A DNA stretch of 64,000 bases from Leptoclinus maculatus. Taxonomy: Eukaryota; Chordata; Actinopteri; Perciformes; Stichaeidae. Positions 46,258 to 57,000 of the stretch are shown here, piece by piece (the first letter of the stretch is position 1; each line of letters starts with the position of its first letter). The position numbers and the translations under genes are program-made. The notes under the pieces were generated by a model that worked only from the letters and a program-made list of their open reading frames with translations, did not search any database and was not told the origin of the DNA. The stretch is taken from assembly GCA_032191485.1 (NCBI GenBank), contig JAVDOI010000008.1, positions 19,884,674 to 19,948,673 of the forward strand, read 5' to 3'.

Positions 46258-46604
46258 GTAAGAAAACCAAACCCCACCCATCAGGGACACTCACTGACAG
46301 TATCTCAGCTAATCCGCTCGAATGGGGTCAAGCCCTTGATAAAGCTCTTACAAGGTTGTGGTGGTCCAGTCCTTGTCCAACACGCACAATGAGCTTTGGT
46401 GTTTTTATTCACTGTGTAAAACTGTTAAAGAGGGAAGGGGTTGTTTTGGGATTGACGCTGACTGTAAGAGGTCTATGAGTATTGTGGCACAAGTGCGTGT
46501 TGCTGTAATTCCATCATTAAGAAAAGAAATGATGTTAGTTTGCATCCATTTTGCAGTGAAGACATTTTTGACCGTGGGCTTTTTTTTCTCTTTTCCTCTG
46601 GCAG
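46258..46604 (+). other. rims2 intron within C2A
   Basis: 347 bases, ending in a T-rich polypyrimidine tract. Nothing else was seen. Confidence 0.85.
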
Positions 46605-46758
46605 ATCCTTATTGAGCTGGAGACGGCTCTTCTGGACGACGAGCCACACTGGTACAAGCTACAAACCCACGATGTGTCCTCCATCCCACTCCCACGTGCC
46701 TCCCCGAACACACAGCGCAGGCAGCTCCACGGAGAGAGTCCAACGCGGCGGCTCCAGA
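46605..46758 (+). CDS. rims2: rims2 C2A exon 3 and C-terminal extension
   Basis: It follows CCTCTGGCAG and ends CCAGA|GTGCGT; 51 codons plus one base. It encodes ILIELETALLDDEPHWYKLQ, then THDVSSIPLPRASPNTQRRQ and LHGESPTRRLQ. The first part closes the C2A fold (DDEPHWYKL). The rest is linker matching mammalian RIM2 RRQLHGESPTRRLQR. The single A can join the constitutive exon at 48683 (AGA, arginine) or the microexon at 47241 (AAC, asparagine). Confidence 0.96.
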
Positions 46759-47240
46759 GTGCGTAACCCCTCTCCGTCACTGACGCATGTCACACACACC
46801 TCTGATCGATCTCTTGAAATTAATTGAAAAGCATGTTCCTAAGTTCAGGTGAAGCATATGTGGCACCTCGGCAGTCTGAGTAGGTTGATCCCAGGAGGTG
46901 ATTTTCCAAAGTTACAATCTTTTTAATAACAAAATTCCCTCTTTTTCTTTGTTGAGACGACCAACGTTGTTATTGTCACGGTACTTGGCAGAGCTGGCAT
47001 GCAAGGAAAACATCACGGTTACAAGACGGCCAGCGAGTCGTGGTCATGTAGCTACGATCAGGATAAAATCAAGATAGACTTGTATAGTGAATGATCAAGT
47101 TCTTGATATAGTAGATCTCATTTACATACAGTAAACTTCTGGCCCCACTGGTTTTCTGTTCCTGCTTTAGTTAATTAAGGCTTTATTATGTTGTGTTTGT
47201 CGGGCTTGTCACATCAACTTTACTGCTTCTGCTTTTACAG

Positions 47241-47267
47241 ACAAAGGCTCATATTCATACAACTCAG
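47241..47267 (+). CDS. rims2: candidate 27-nt rims2 microexon
   Basis: It lies between CTGCTTTTACAG and CTCAG|GTAAAG. Phase 1 in and out, so inclusion keeps the frame. It would change LQ-R-SQRISD to LQ-N-KGSYSYNS-G-SQRISD, adding nine residues with several serines and tyrosines. Size, strong polypyrimidine tract and symmetric phase are typical of neuronal microexons. I cannot recall a mammalian RIM2 counterpart. Confidence 0.6.
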
Positions 47268-48230
47268 GTAAAGCCAATGCTGCTCTGTGGAGCATCTCAG
47301 TGTTCTCCTGTCCTCTGCAAAGATGCATCTTTGTGCCCTGATCCGACCCTGTCCGTCCCCCCACGAAGGGTGCATGTCTCTGCTGCCTTACATGGACTTC
47401 AATGGTGGGGAGCTGGTGTACATTTTTACACCACTCGTCTGAAATCCGCTCAGGGTATCCGACACATGCACGCTCCAGGGAAACAGAGATTAAGGACACA
47501 GTGGTCTGTCCCTCTCTGCGTAATCACCTGTGAACTACCTCACAATCCCGTCCTGCAACCCGGAAACCATATCCTGCAAAACGTGATGTGCTAAAAACCC
47601 AGGCGACACAATGTGCTTTGATTTTGACCACTTGCCTTTCCTCTGTAATGCAAATTTTGTTTTGATTATTTTGGTCGTTACCAACATTTCCCCTTTTAAG
47701 AATGCACAAAATGCTTTTGGCAAACTCTGCAGCCCATTCTACTTTGCTTGTGTTTGTGTGTCTTGAACGTTTTCTTGATCACGGGAGACATTAGATGATG
47801 CTGGTGCGATACTTAAAACAGTGGTGGTGTCATTACGTTAGAGAAACGGAAAAAGTTCATTATCTTTATGCCCAGTACATTATTTAGCTGTGCGTCGTAT
47901 TTCCTCTAAACTGAACCCCAAAAATAGCTCATTGTGTGGCCCTTCTCTCACCATTCTGTGAGCAGCTAGTGGTGAACGTGCTTCACACGGCTGTACTGTA
48001 GTCCGCGTTAACGCAGCACTGCTTCACTGTGCTGCTCCCACTACACCCCCCCCCACCAGGATGAGTTTCTGGCCGTTTGTGTAAGTGTGAGGTGAAAGAG
48101 CTGACAGCTGTAAAAAGTCTCCAGCCAACTGAGATGAGAGGTTTGGAGCGGCGCTGCCAGAGTGCAGTACTTGTCATTTCTGATAGAGCACACTAGTCCG
48201 GTTGATTTAAGTTGACTGAACGGTGAAGGC

Positions 48231-48231
<1 letters not shown>

Positions 48232-48276
<45 letters not shown>
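48232..48276 (+). repeat. (GT)n microsatellite
   Basis: 45 bases of GT followed by a short G-run. Confidence 0.92.
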
Positions 48277-48278
<2 letters not shown>

Positions 48279-48682
48279 GGGGGGGGCTTCGGGGAGGGGT
48301 TCATACTTTAAAGAGAGAGGACAGGGAAGGGCAATAAGGCTTCCGGGTAAGATGAAGAAATAGCTGTAGCGCCACATCACTTCTCCCACCGTCACATGCA
48401 AATTGAATGATTGAACGTATTACCTCAGAGTGCCACAGTTCAGATGAAGACAGAGCTGCTGTTTTTTTGTTGTCGGCGTGGATCAGGGAAATGCGGCGTT
48501 ATTTGTTACAGCTGATGCGTAATTTGACATCAATCATCCAAAAACGCTCTCCTACAGGAGCGTTTGTTGTAGTTGTGGGGTGCGATGACGGGTGCACCTC
48601 TTAGGGTAAATAAATGAGCGAGGGAATGAAGATGTCTCTTGTATTTTCCAATGTTTCTCTTTTTTTCCTCTGTATCTCGAAG

Positions 48683-48751
48683 GATCCCAGAGGATAAGTG
48701 ACAGCGAGATCTCAGACTACGATTGTGAAGATGGTGTTGGGGTAATAACAG
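48683..48751 (+). CDS. rims2: rims2 linker exon (RISDSEISDYDCEDG)
   Basis: 69 bases after GTATCTCGAAG, ending ACAG|GTAATA; two bases, 22 codons, one base. It encodes SQRISDSEISDYDCEDGVGV then IT, matching mammalian RIM2 KRISDSEVSDYDCDDGIGVV. It is an acidic, serine-rich segment just after C2A. It is symmetric (phase 1 to 1), so it could be skipped in frame. Confidence 0.95.
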
Positions 48752-51092
48752 GTAATATATTATGGTCATATTAACAAGACTCACGAGTGCATGGAAGTGG
48801 AATCTGAAAAAGCAAAAATGAGCCAGTCTGGAGGTAAAGTGGCAACATACTTTGAAATGTTTATTGGGCTGTTTCACCAGACCGTATTATATTTTTCAAT
48901 TTTATTTTTAACCTCACCACCTACATGCCACCATCCGTCAAGGCCTGAACAGCTTACAATACTGTTCTATATATCGCATTAGCAGGGTGAAATGCTGCAG
49001 CCCATCAGCAGCAGCAGCACAGCGAGGGAGCGCTGAGATTGTGTCTGCCTCTGCACTGCTAGTTGCTGTTCTGCTGTGCTCACCGAGGCTCCAGCAGCAC
49101 GCCCACGCTGCACATTAGAAGAGGAGAAGCTCTGCTGTTAGCAGCCAGACAGCCAGAGAAAAACGGCAGAAAGAAAGACTGAAGAGTGCTTGATATTTGC
49201 CCACACGCGATATCAACCTTGAAGGAAACCGTGCTGAAAGAGGCAGCAAAACATAGAGACTTGCTTTTGTTTCCTCATGCCAAAGATAGTAATGCAGTAC
49301 GGTCTTTGTTATCCCTCTTTTTGTTCCCTTTTCCGCTTGAAGACCGCAGAAACTGTGCCGACCTTGTTCGCAGGGAAGCTGCTGGTGAATCTCGGATGGA
49401 GGCTTGCTGCCTGCACTGTTGATTTAGCGAGTGGTAATAGTTCACATTTCAGTTAGCAGATGCAGGGCCACAGAGACAAAGAGAGGGAAAGAGCGTGAGG
49501 CATAGAGGAGGAATGCATCGGAGAGAGAGAGAGAGAGAAGAGAAGAGAATAGATTGCTGTCAGACACACAGACAGCATCGGCCTGGACTCGCTGATACTG
49601 TGGCTGAGGGAAATCCCCCTCCAGTCCAGCCTCTTTAACATTCTCATCAGCCCCTCACTGCCTCAGTCACCTTCACTTCATTCACAGTGAAGGGAATACC
49701 CCTTCGTTCAGCCTCCTCTTTACACAGGCTCCACCACATCTCAGTCTACCCTGCAGTCTTTGCATTAAAGGGACAATTCACCCCCCAAAATCAAAAATAC
49801 ATGTTTTTCCTCTTACCTGTAGGGCTATTTATCTATTTATTTTAGTTGCCTAGCTTTGGAGATAGAGATGTCTGCTTTCTCTCTTCATATAATACGACTA
49901 TATGGCACTCAGCTTGTGGTGCTTGAAGCGCAAAAGAACTGCATTTGAAAAATCTGAAATGCCTCTTTCCAGAAACCATGACCTAGTTACTCAAGATAAT
50001 CCACAGACCTCGTTGGGAGCGCTCTCATGTAGGAACTATTTTCTTTCTACCGAACTACACCCGCTAACCGAATCAGCGCGCAGAAGGAAGTGTCTTTTTG
50101 GGGTGAACTGTCCCTTTACACTGCTGACACTATTACCTGGTTTCTAGTTGTCCGGTCCTCTACTCATGTGTCGGACAGCCTCTCAAGAGGAAGAATAGAT
50201 GTATTTGGGCTCTGCATGGTGTTCAATTGCTCTGCTGCAGGAGGCTCTGTGTTGGAGCTGTTGTTTAGAAATGCTAGATGAGTTCCTGTTTAAATCTAAT
50301 CTGCATCGTGATGAAGAAAAGATATTGTTCATTTCTTCTCCTTTTTAACTTTTGTTTATTAGGATTGGTATACAAATGGTCAGAAATGATCAGAATTTCA
50401 GAATTGGTTGACTTGCGATGAAGATAAATGACTTAGTTTGAATATTTGAATATGTGTGGTCAACTCTTATCATATTTCAGTCAAACTTCCTCTAGTGAAG
50501 GTCAACATTATCTCAAATTTTTCCTACCTTTCCTTCTTTTCCAACGTTTGATTCAAGGTTTTCCTTAACTCATTTTAATGTGCTATACACTCTATTGAAT
50601 ATCAATCAAGTTTAATAGTGCTAAGCATTGACCTTAACCATGGCTGCAAGCCACGTCTGATTATCGGTTAATGAACTCTTTCAAGTTCAACGGACCAATC
50701 AGCCTCGCAGAGAAAATTCATTATAATGTTTCATTTTTTTTTTTTTTTTTAAGGTTTTTTTTCATGCACAATGTTAACACAGCAGATGAATTCCACCTAT
50801 ATTGAAACTTAGACCTCGTTTTTTGGAATATAGAGACTCAGCATAATGAAAAAAGAAAAGCTGTGCCTCTGCAGATTAGCGTTTCAGCACACGTTTTATA
50901 AAGTTTGGTCCGTTATTAAAGGCTGGGGTTGAACTGGGTCTGCATCATTAGCTGCCATCATGTTTCATGATCAAATGCAGCACATTTAGCCATATCACTC
51001 GCTCAGAAATACAGGAAATTCACAAGGTGTTCAAGGGAAATTTATCTTGTCCCTCCCTCCCTCCCTTCCTCTATCTGTTCTTGTCTTCCCAG
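48752..51092 (+). other. rims2 intron with a MITE
   Basis: 2.3 kb containing (GA)n at 49519-49538, the inverted-repeat MITE at 49767-50117 and a T-run at 50735-50752. Confidence 0.6.
49767..50117. mobile_element. non-autonomous DNA transposon (MITE) with 18-bp terminal inverted repeats
   Basis: The left end AAAGGGACAATTCACCCC (49767-49784) and right end GGGGTGAACTGTCCCTTT (50100-50117) are reverse complements with one mismatch. The interior (ACCTGTAGGGCTATTTATCT, TATGGCACTCAGCTTGTGGT, AACCATGACCTAGTTACTCA, ACCGAACTACACCCGCTAAC) is a repeat I recognise as common in teleost genomes. Flanks TTAA (left) and TTAC (right) fit a degraded TTAA target duplication. No transposase is encoded. Confidence 0.85.
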
Positions 51093-51231
51093 ACTACCGG
51101 CCAAATGGCAGAGACTTCCAGAGCTCCACGCTGTCCGTCCCTGAGCAGGTGATGTCGTCTAACCACTGCTCTCGGTCGGCCGATATTAACCGGGCGCGGT
51201 CGCGCTCTCCCAGCGTTCCCCCACCCTCCAG
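51093..51231 (+). CDS. rims2: rims2 linker exon (DYRPNGRDFQSSTLSVPEQV)
   Basis: It follows GTCTTCCCAG and ends TCCAG|GTAACT; two bases, 45 codons, two bases. It encodes YRPNGRDFQSSTLSVPEQVM then SSNHCSRSADINRARSRSPS and VPPPS, matching mammalian RIM2 DYRHDGRDLQSSTLSVPEQV and RSWSPSVPPP. It is a disordered Ser/Arg/Pro-rich linker between C2A and C2B. Confidence 0.95.
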
Positions 51232-51533
51232 GTAACTACTGGGCTGGATTTCTGGGTGGAAACTCTCTGTTTTGTTTTTGTATTGAACACCCTGTTGAAA
51301 CCCTTTTAGCCTTAACTTCCTTTAAGGGATCCACAGGGTTTAGGGACTGTACTGCCTTCTAAATGCCACATCATTAGCCCCACATGTATGAATGATGCAA
51401 TGTTTCTCGCGTTACTCTGAATGCCTCACATAAACATGAGGCGACGTGCCCCTCGCCCCCCCTTGGCCAGTAGGGGTCAGTGTGTGGTGTGTAAACTACA
51501 TGAGGGGTGATCCGGTCCACTTCTGTCACACAG
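51232..51533 (+). other. rims2 short intron
   Basis: 302 bases, nothing recognisable apart from splice signals. Confidence 0.85.
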
Positions 51534-51635
51534 CAGAAGTCTGGACCCAGCCTTTGACCTTAGGCCTTCTCAGTACAGCTCTTCCACTAGAGTGGACCAC
51601 CACAGTGTGTCCGAAGATAACTACTCACCTGACAG
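51534..51635 (+). CDS. rims2: rims2 linker exon (RSLDPAFDLRPSQYSSSTRV)
   Basis: It follows CTGTCACACAG and ends GACAG|GTACAC; one base, 33 codons, two bases. It encodes RSLDPAFDLRPSQYSSSTRV then DHHSVSEDNYSPD. The mammalian segment is diverged but keeps the YNTISRMDRHRV and DDHYSPDR landmarks, matched here by YSSSTRVDHHSV and EDNYSPDR. It is symmetric (phase 2 to 2). Confidence 0.88.
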
Positions 51636-53714
51636 GTACACACACACACGCGCTCCAGCTTACACTTGTGTCCAGTGGATGCATGCACAATACGCGGGCA
51701 TGCATGGAGCAGATGCTGACAAGCACACAAGTGGGGGCTGGTGAGCAGAAATGCAGGGAGGTGTTTGTGCACGCATACACTTAATGCACGACGCCGTCTG
51801 CCTTTAACTCTCTGGGAACTGATGTTGTGTGTGGCTACTTTTAATCTCTCTTGTATTCCTGCTTTTAGAGAGCAACTTTCTCCATTCCTTGGAGGAATAA
51901 TTGATCATAATGTTTTTAAATCCGATACAAAAGCGCGGATTCAAATAAGTTGTATCGCAGTTAAAATCCTACATGAACACTAGACTGCACCACTGCACCA
52001 CGTAAGAGGAGTCATTAACAAATAGGTATTTTCCATCTTATATCAAGGATGCGGGAAACAATCCAGTGCTTCAAATGCTGCATACAGCATGCATCATTTG
52101 CATGTATCTCGCTATCTTTATGGAAAAGGTGATCGAGGGGAAGTGGTCAGTTATCCCCCATCAGCACTTTTTTTCTGTGAGGGTTGGAAAATGTTGCTCC
52201 AAGAGTCCAATCATAGCCTTGGCAGTGCCAGGCCGCAGCTACTTTCCCCCCGTCCAATTAAGTTTATTTGATATTTCTGAGGCTTGGCCTAAATCAGTGT
52301 CAGACGCAGAAAATGCACTTATCTAAATTGTCTGGGACAGTGCTCACTTGAGTGTATTTCAGCTGCTTTAATTAACAGTGGCCGGTTATTTATTATAAAC
52401 AGTTTAAAATGACACAGGAAATGAGTCACAGAGAATTTGGAAACGCACCAGAACTCCGACAATATGAAAAAGAAAAAAATCTTGTTTTTGCAAATGTCTC
52501 CCATGTATTTTCCTACTTTTTGAAATGTTGTGTCTGTAAAAGAAGAAATCTTATGTAATGTGCATGGTCTTAATCATGCAGTAGAAGTGACACCAAGCAG
52601 GTTTAGGTGCTTGGACTGTGCTTCTCCGCTCTTCCCTCTGTGAATGCTGCCGGTGTGCTCGGTGTACCGCTTTCATCTGTCGGTGTGGTAAAGCTGACGA
52701 AGACATCTTCTCAGCATCTCTCATCTTCCTCGCCTGTTTTTCCCCCCCTCTCTGAAACCGTCACATCAGCCTTTCCTATGAGCTTTCTCACTCTCTTTAC
52801 GCCGTTATTTCTTTGAGAAATCTCTCTCCCTCCGTTTCCTCACACCTCCATCTGTCTGCCTATGATTCTGTGTCTCTCCTTTCCTCCTCTTCCTCCTCCT
52901 CCTCCTCCTCCTCCGCGTCTTCCTCGGCGCCATCTCAGATCCATCTCTGTCTTCTCTCCTCCCTCCATGTGGTCGCAGCCATTTTCTCACCCTACCTCGA
53001 ACCAGACATACTCAGCCTATTGATGATCCTCAAACCGACCCCAGGTAGACTTTTACCTGAGCGTGCATGAAGCCCCATCTCAACTCCAACCCGCAACCCC
53101 TTTCTTTTCTTTGAGGAAGTCTTTCATTTGGGCGTTGAACACATGGCACTGACACGATGGCATGTCTTCAATCACTGTAGTCAATGCACTGAAGTGGATG
53201 CTTCATGTTATCTGGCCATTGTCAGTGACATCAGCGTTGTGTTAAGTATATATTTCTTCTGCAAAAGATCAAATATATACATTCTGTGTGTGTGTCGTAC
53301 AGTACATTTAGAAAACGAGTGGCCGTACACGTCATCCATCCGGTATCAGCATTGCTTATTCTCTCTTTTCATCACCTCAGTCATTCTCATGTAAACATTC
53401 CTCTCGTTTTGCTCCAAACATTTGCCATGTGAGCAAGTGTGATGACCACCAAAGAGTGACTACGGCAATACTGAACACGGATAAGTGTTCGTTGGTTGTG
53501 AAGTGTTGTCCAGCAGAGGTGGTTTCTCCCTCAAACATTCACTGTGGATCTGTATTATAGGCATGTTTTCAGGCAGAGAACAGTATGCAATGGAAAAAGA
53601 ATGGTGTACTCCAAGTTGTCTTCCCTTGCAGTTTATTTTGTTTTCCATGTTGCTTCCCCTTTTTGATGGAGAAAGAAATTAAATGCTGACCAGCTGTTGA
53701 TATTTTCCCGCCAG
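51636..53714 (+). other. rims2 intron
   Basis: 2.1 kb. It contains a TCC/CTCC-rich block at 52875-52930 followed by an acceptor-like CTCAG at 52938 that does not lead to an in-frame symmetric exon. Nothing else was recognised. Confidence 0.55.
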
Positions 53715-53831
53715 CCGCAACCATCGCGTGTACCCAATCTGCCGAGAGGAAGCAGTCAGGTTACTGCGTTCCACTAGGATGGCCCGCGCCTATTCTGAGG
53801 GCGCCTACTCCTCCGACTATGACTACGAGAG
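53715..53831 (+). CDS. rims2: rims2 probable alternative linker exon (RNHRVYPICREEAVRL)
   Basis: It follows TTTCCCGCCAG and ends GAGAG|GTATTG; one base, 38 codons, two bases, phase 2 to 2. It encodes RNHRVYPICREEAVRLLRST then RMARAYSEGAYSSDYDYE and would insert between NYSPDR and the exon at 56815. Codon use looks coding and the second half is tyrosine-rich. Position corresponds to a variable segment in mammalian RIM2, but I cannot align it residue by residue. Likely a cassette exon. Confidence 0.8.
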
Positions 53832-56814
53832 GTATTGACATGCACTGCCGCTGCATCCGTGCATCCGTGCATCCGCCATCTTGTGGTCCCCTCAAGTTGT
53901 CCCTCGTCCGTCTTTGATTTATCCGTGGTCGTACATGTGATGGCAGAAAATGATATCCTGTCTCGATATCGGTTTTTGCTAAAAAGCGTCATCACAGCTC
54001 TGAAGTTGCGTAGATGTGAAGCGGTAATACACAACTGCCTCTGTATGTCGAGGCCTCAGAGCTATTTGTGTTGCTGACGCCGGCTCTATGTCTCCTGGTT
54101 GTTGGGTTAATTGCTGGCCAGCCACCTTACTGTCTATTCGTTGATGTCCTTGTTTATGTACCCATGTACATTATGCCAACAGCAGTATGTTGCTCTGTGG
54201 TGTGTGTCAATTTTAGTGTTGTCCTTTATTTTGACATGCTATTGGCAGCTGCGTATCGCTCACCTATACATCTCTGATGCATTGCTCTGGGCTGCACAGT
54301 AGTTTTGTAAATTTCCGTGTTTTGCCCTTCGGCTTCTAGTGTCTGGCCGTTCCAAGCAACCATAGAAAGGCCTGCTGACACCCATCCATCCACCCCCCAG
54401 GACCCACGCCAGCATCCTGATGCACCAATAAAAAGAAAGACCCCCCCCCCCCCCCCCCCCTCCCCCTCCCCCTACAGAGAAACGCTGTAAATGACTCTAC
54501 TTTTCTCTGTCTTCAATCTTTCGCCTGCTGCCATCTGGCTTTCAGTCAGGAATAACGTGACGTTTGTGCCATTTCTCTGCGCTCCAAGAGGACAAAAAGT
54601 GATGAGTCCTCAGAACCCAGCCCGAGAGCCTGACTGACTTTATTAAAGTGTCACAAAGTTTCCCTGAGGCCCGGCTTGGCTCGACTTCAGGCTCAGCCTA
54701 TAGCCCAGATAGCCATTAACGAGAGCCCTCCGTCTTCTTCTCTCTCTCTCCCTTTCTTTTTGTCTGAGCGGACAGAGAAAGGAAAGTAGCCAGCATCTCG
54801 GTCTTATCCACAGAGGAGTAGAATAGATTTCCCTCCTCTCTTCATACAGTTTGTTTCTGTCTGCACCCTGGCAGAGTAAAAGCAACACTGAGAACTGAAA
54901 AGAAATGAGGACAGAGTAAAGAAACAGAAGGCCAATGGAAGAGGAGACAAAGATGAGCAGCGGAGAGCATTAGTAGAGTCTAAGCCTTTTGGCAAGTGTC
55001 TTAGTTTATGTGATTTCCCCTCAGAACATGAGAACATGTGTTTTATGGTTCTGTTTAAGTGCATCGCCCCAGGGTCTACCTTGAGTGGGACAAAGCCTGC
55101 AGCGTGTACGCATTAAAAAAAAAAAGCAGCTTTTCCAAGTACAGAAACTAATATTTTGGACTCTGTTTGAATCCAGTGAGAACGTAGTGAGCGGTGCTAT
55201 TACAAAGAGCAGTCTGTCGTGGCTACGTCCATCAAATTACACCTCATGAGAAGTTTGATTTGCAACAGACATAACCTTCACATTACCCATAAATCCTTGG
55301 CCATAACAACCTCACCATGTGAATCCACTAATGATTATGTTGACCATCACTGTGAATGACTGCAGATGAAGAATGTTAAAGGTACTTAAGGTCGCTGACT
55401 GATGGGCCTTTGTTTTGCTATTGGAGACCGAAAGGACCTCTCCTCTACTGGACAATTGTTCATACTGCAAAAGGCTGTAGACACTACAAGACTATGACAA
55501 GAGTGACTTTTTAATTCAAATTCAAAATGATTGAAATGACTCCAAAGTGAAAGAAAATCTTCCATATTCCAAGAAAAATGTAACAAAGTTACAATTTAGA
55601 AAACAATCTTTTGGTGTCTATTAGCCTTCTTACTAGCAGCTCCCAGCTATGTGTATCTGTAGGACATCAACATGTCTCCTGTGCTTTAGGATAACAATGG
55701 TGAAATGTTTTATTAATCATAGAAACTGTTGAAAGACTTAAGATTCACCAACAGTGTGCATGCTCTTAACGTCTCTGAATTCATGTCCAAAGGCTAAGTT
55801 GAATATTTCCTTCACTTTTTTGATATGTGCAGTGTGATGTAATTTCATGAAAATGATTTTATCTTGCTATTTTCTCTCTGCAAAGTGAAATAATATCCAT
55901 GTACACTATCAATGACCAGTTTCCTGGTTGAGAAACCTCACCTGCTTCTTTCCTCCAGCTCTTCAGACCAACACGATTTTTGCCTTCATCCTCACTGTGC
56001 CAAAAATACTTACCATGGATGTGCATTTTTCAGGAGATTAACAGATATGACAAGCCAAACGCAATGTAAAGATGCACTTCACTTTTCCCTCACATCTCAC
56101 TCGACCTCAAACAGACCGTAAAATGAGCAGTCACTCACCACCTATAGAGAGCACATGGTCCCTGCCACCAACCTGAGGACCTCACTCTTAATTCACTACA
56201 GGACCCACAGGCCACACAGGCTGCACCGAGCCCGTTTGACATTTGACCCTCCGAGAGTTGTTGAATAATTTCATGTTGTCACTCTAAATGACCATACCTG
56301 AATTGTTGCTTGTTTAAGAAAATGTACTGCATATAAATCACATATACTTGACATAACAGCAGACCTGTTTCCAAAGCAGGCTGTAGAGGAGTTTTTGAAT
56401 GTGTGATTCCGACTCAACATACATTCATTGTTTGGTAGTCAATGACAGTGAATACCATGTCAAATGCAGATAGATTTGCACCCACATTGCAGTGCAAGTG
56501 TAGTGAAATGTAACCATAACTAAAGCACACACGATGTTCATTCTGATTGCATACTTTTGAGTGGCAAGTTGATTCCCATACAAAAGGAAGAAAAGTTGAA
56601 ATTGGACTGTATGATATGGAAAATGTTTAGCAATGTAAAGTCTAGTATGTGATTCGTAGTAAAACGTGCAACAACAGCACATGCATTTTTGGATGAGTTT
56701 TGAGGGTGCTGCAAAATTTCTTTGCCCTCCATACTGTCCACCCTGCCAAGAATACTGTCCCTGCCCTGCTGGGGCCCCACTGAGTGCCTGCCTATCTCTC
56801 AATAACCTCTGTAG
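53832..56814 (+). other. rims2 intron
   Basis: 3 kb. A C-run lies at 54441-54460, next to an acceptor-like CCCCAG and an AATAAA (54426-54431) that were considered as a terminal exon and not accepted. Elsewhere unremarkable. Confidence 0.55.
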
Positions 56815-57000
56815 GAACCACGGAGCCATGGATAGACACGAGTATCACAGCAGGTCCCGCTCTGCAGACCAGCGGCCCACTATAGAGCGCCCCACGTCCC
56901 GCTCGCGCTCCACTGAACGCCCCCACGACTCTTCGCTCATGAGGTCCATGCCGTCTCTGCCATCTGGGAGGTCCGCCCCCCCCTCACCTGCCTTGACGAG
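56815..57000 (+). CDS. rims2: rims2 linker exon (SRSRSTERP ... RSMPSLPSGRSAPPSP)
   Basis: It follows AACCTCTGTAG and ends ACGAG|GTGTGA; one base, 61 codons, two bases. It encodes NHGAMDRHEYHSRSRSADQR, then PTIERPTSRSRSTERPHDSS and LMRSMPSLPSGRSAPPSPAL. Mammalian RIM2 has YHRSRSTEQRPLLERTTTRS, RSTERPDTNLMRSMPSL and GRSAPPSPALSR, so orthology is clear. It is a basic, serine-rich disordered segment and is symmetric (phase 2 to 2). Confidence 0.96.

Larger units (their letters stand above)
46759..48682 (+). other. rims2 intron holding a microexon candidate and (GT)n
   Basis: It contains the 27-nt microexon candidate at 47241-47267 and (GT)n at 48232-48276. Otherwise there is no recognisable element. 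Confidence 0.6.

Noticed and set aside
52939..53044. Possible exon after CATCTCAG ending CCCCAG|GTAGAC
   Set aside because: 106 bases is not symmetric, and in the required phase it meets TGA.
54402..54434. Possible alternative terminal exon (RTHASILMHQ-stop overlapping AATAAA)
   Set aside because: Tempting because the stop overlaps a poly(A) signal, but the acceptor tract is poor, the coding part is ten codons and no RIM isoform of this kind is known to me. 3-prime-end sequencing would decide.
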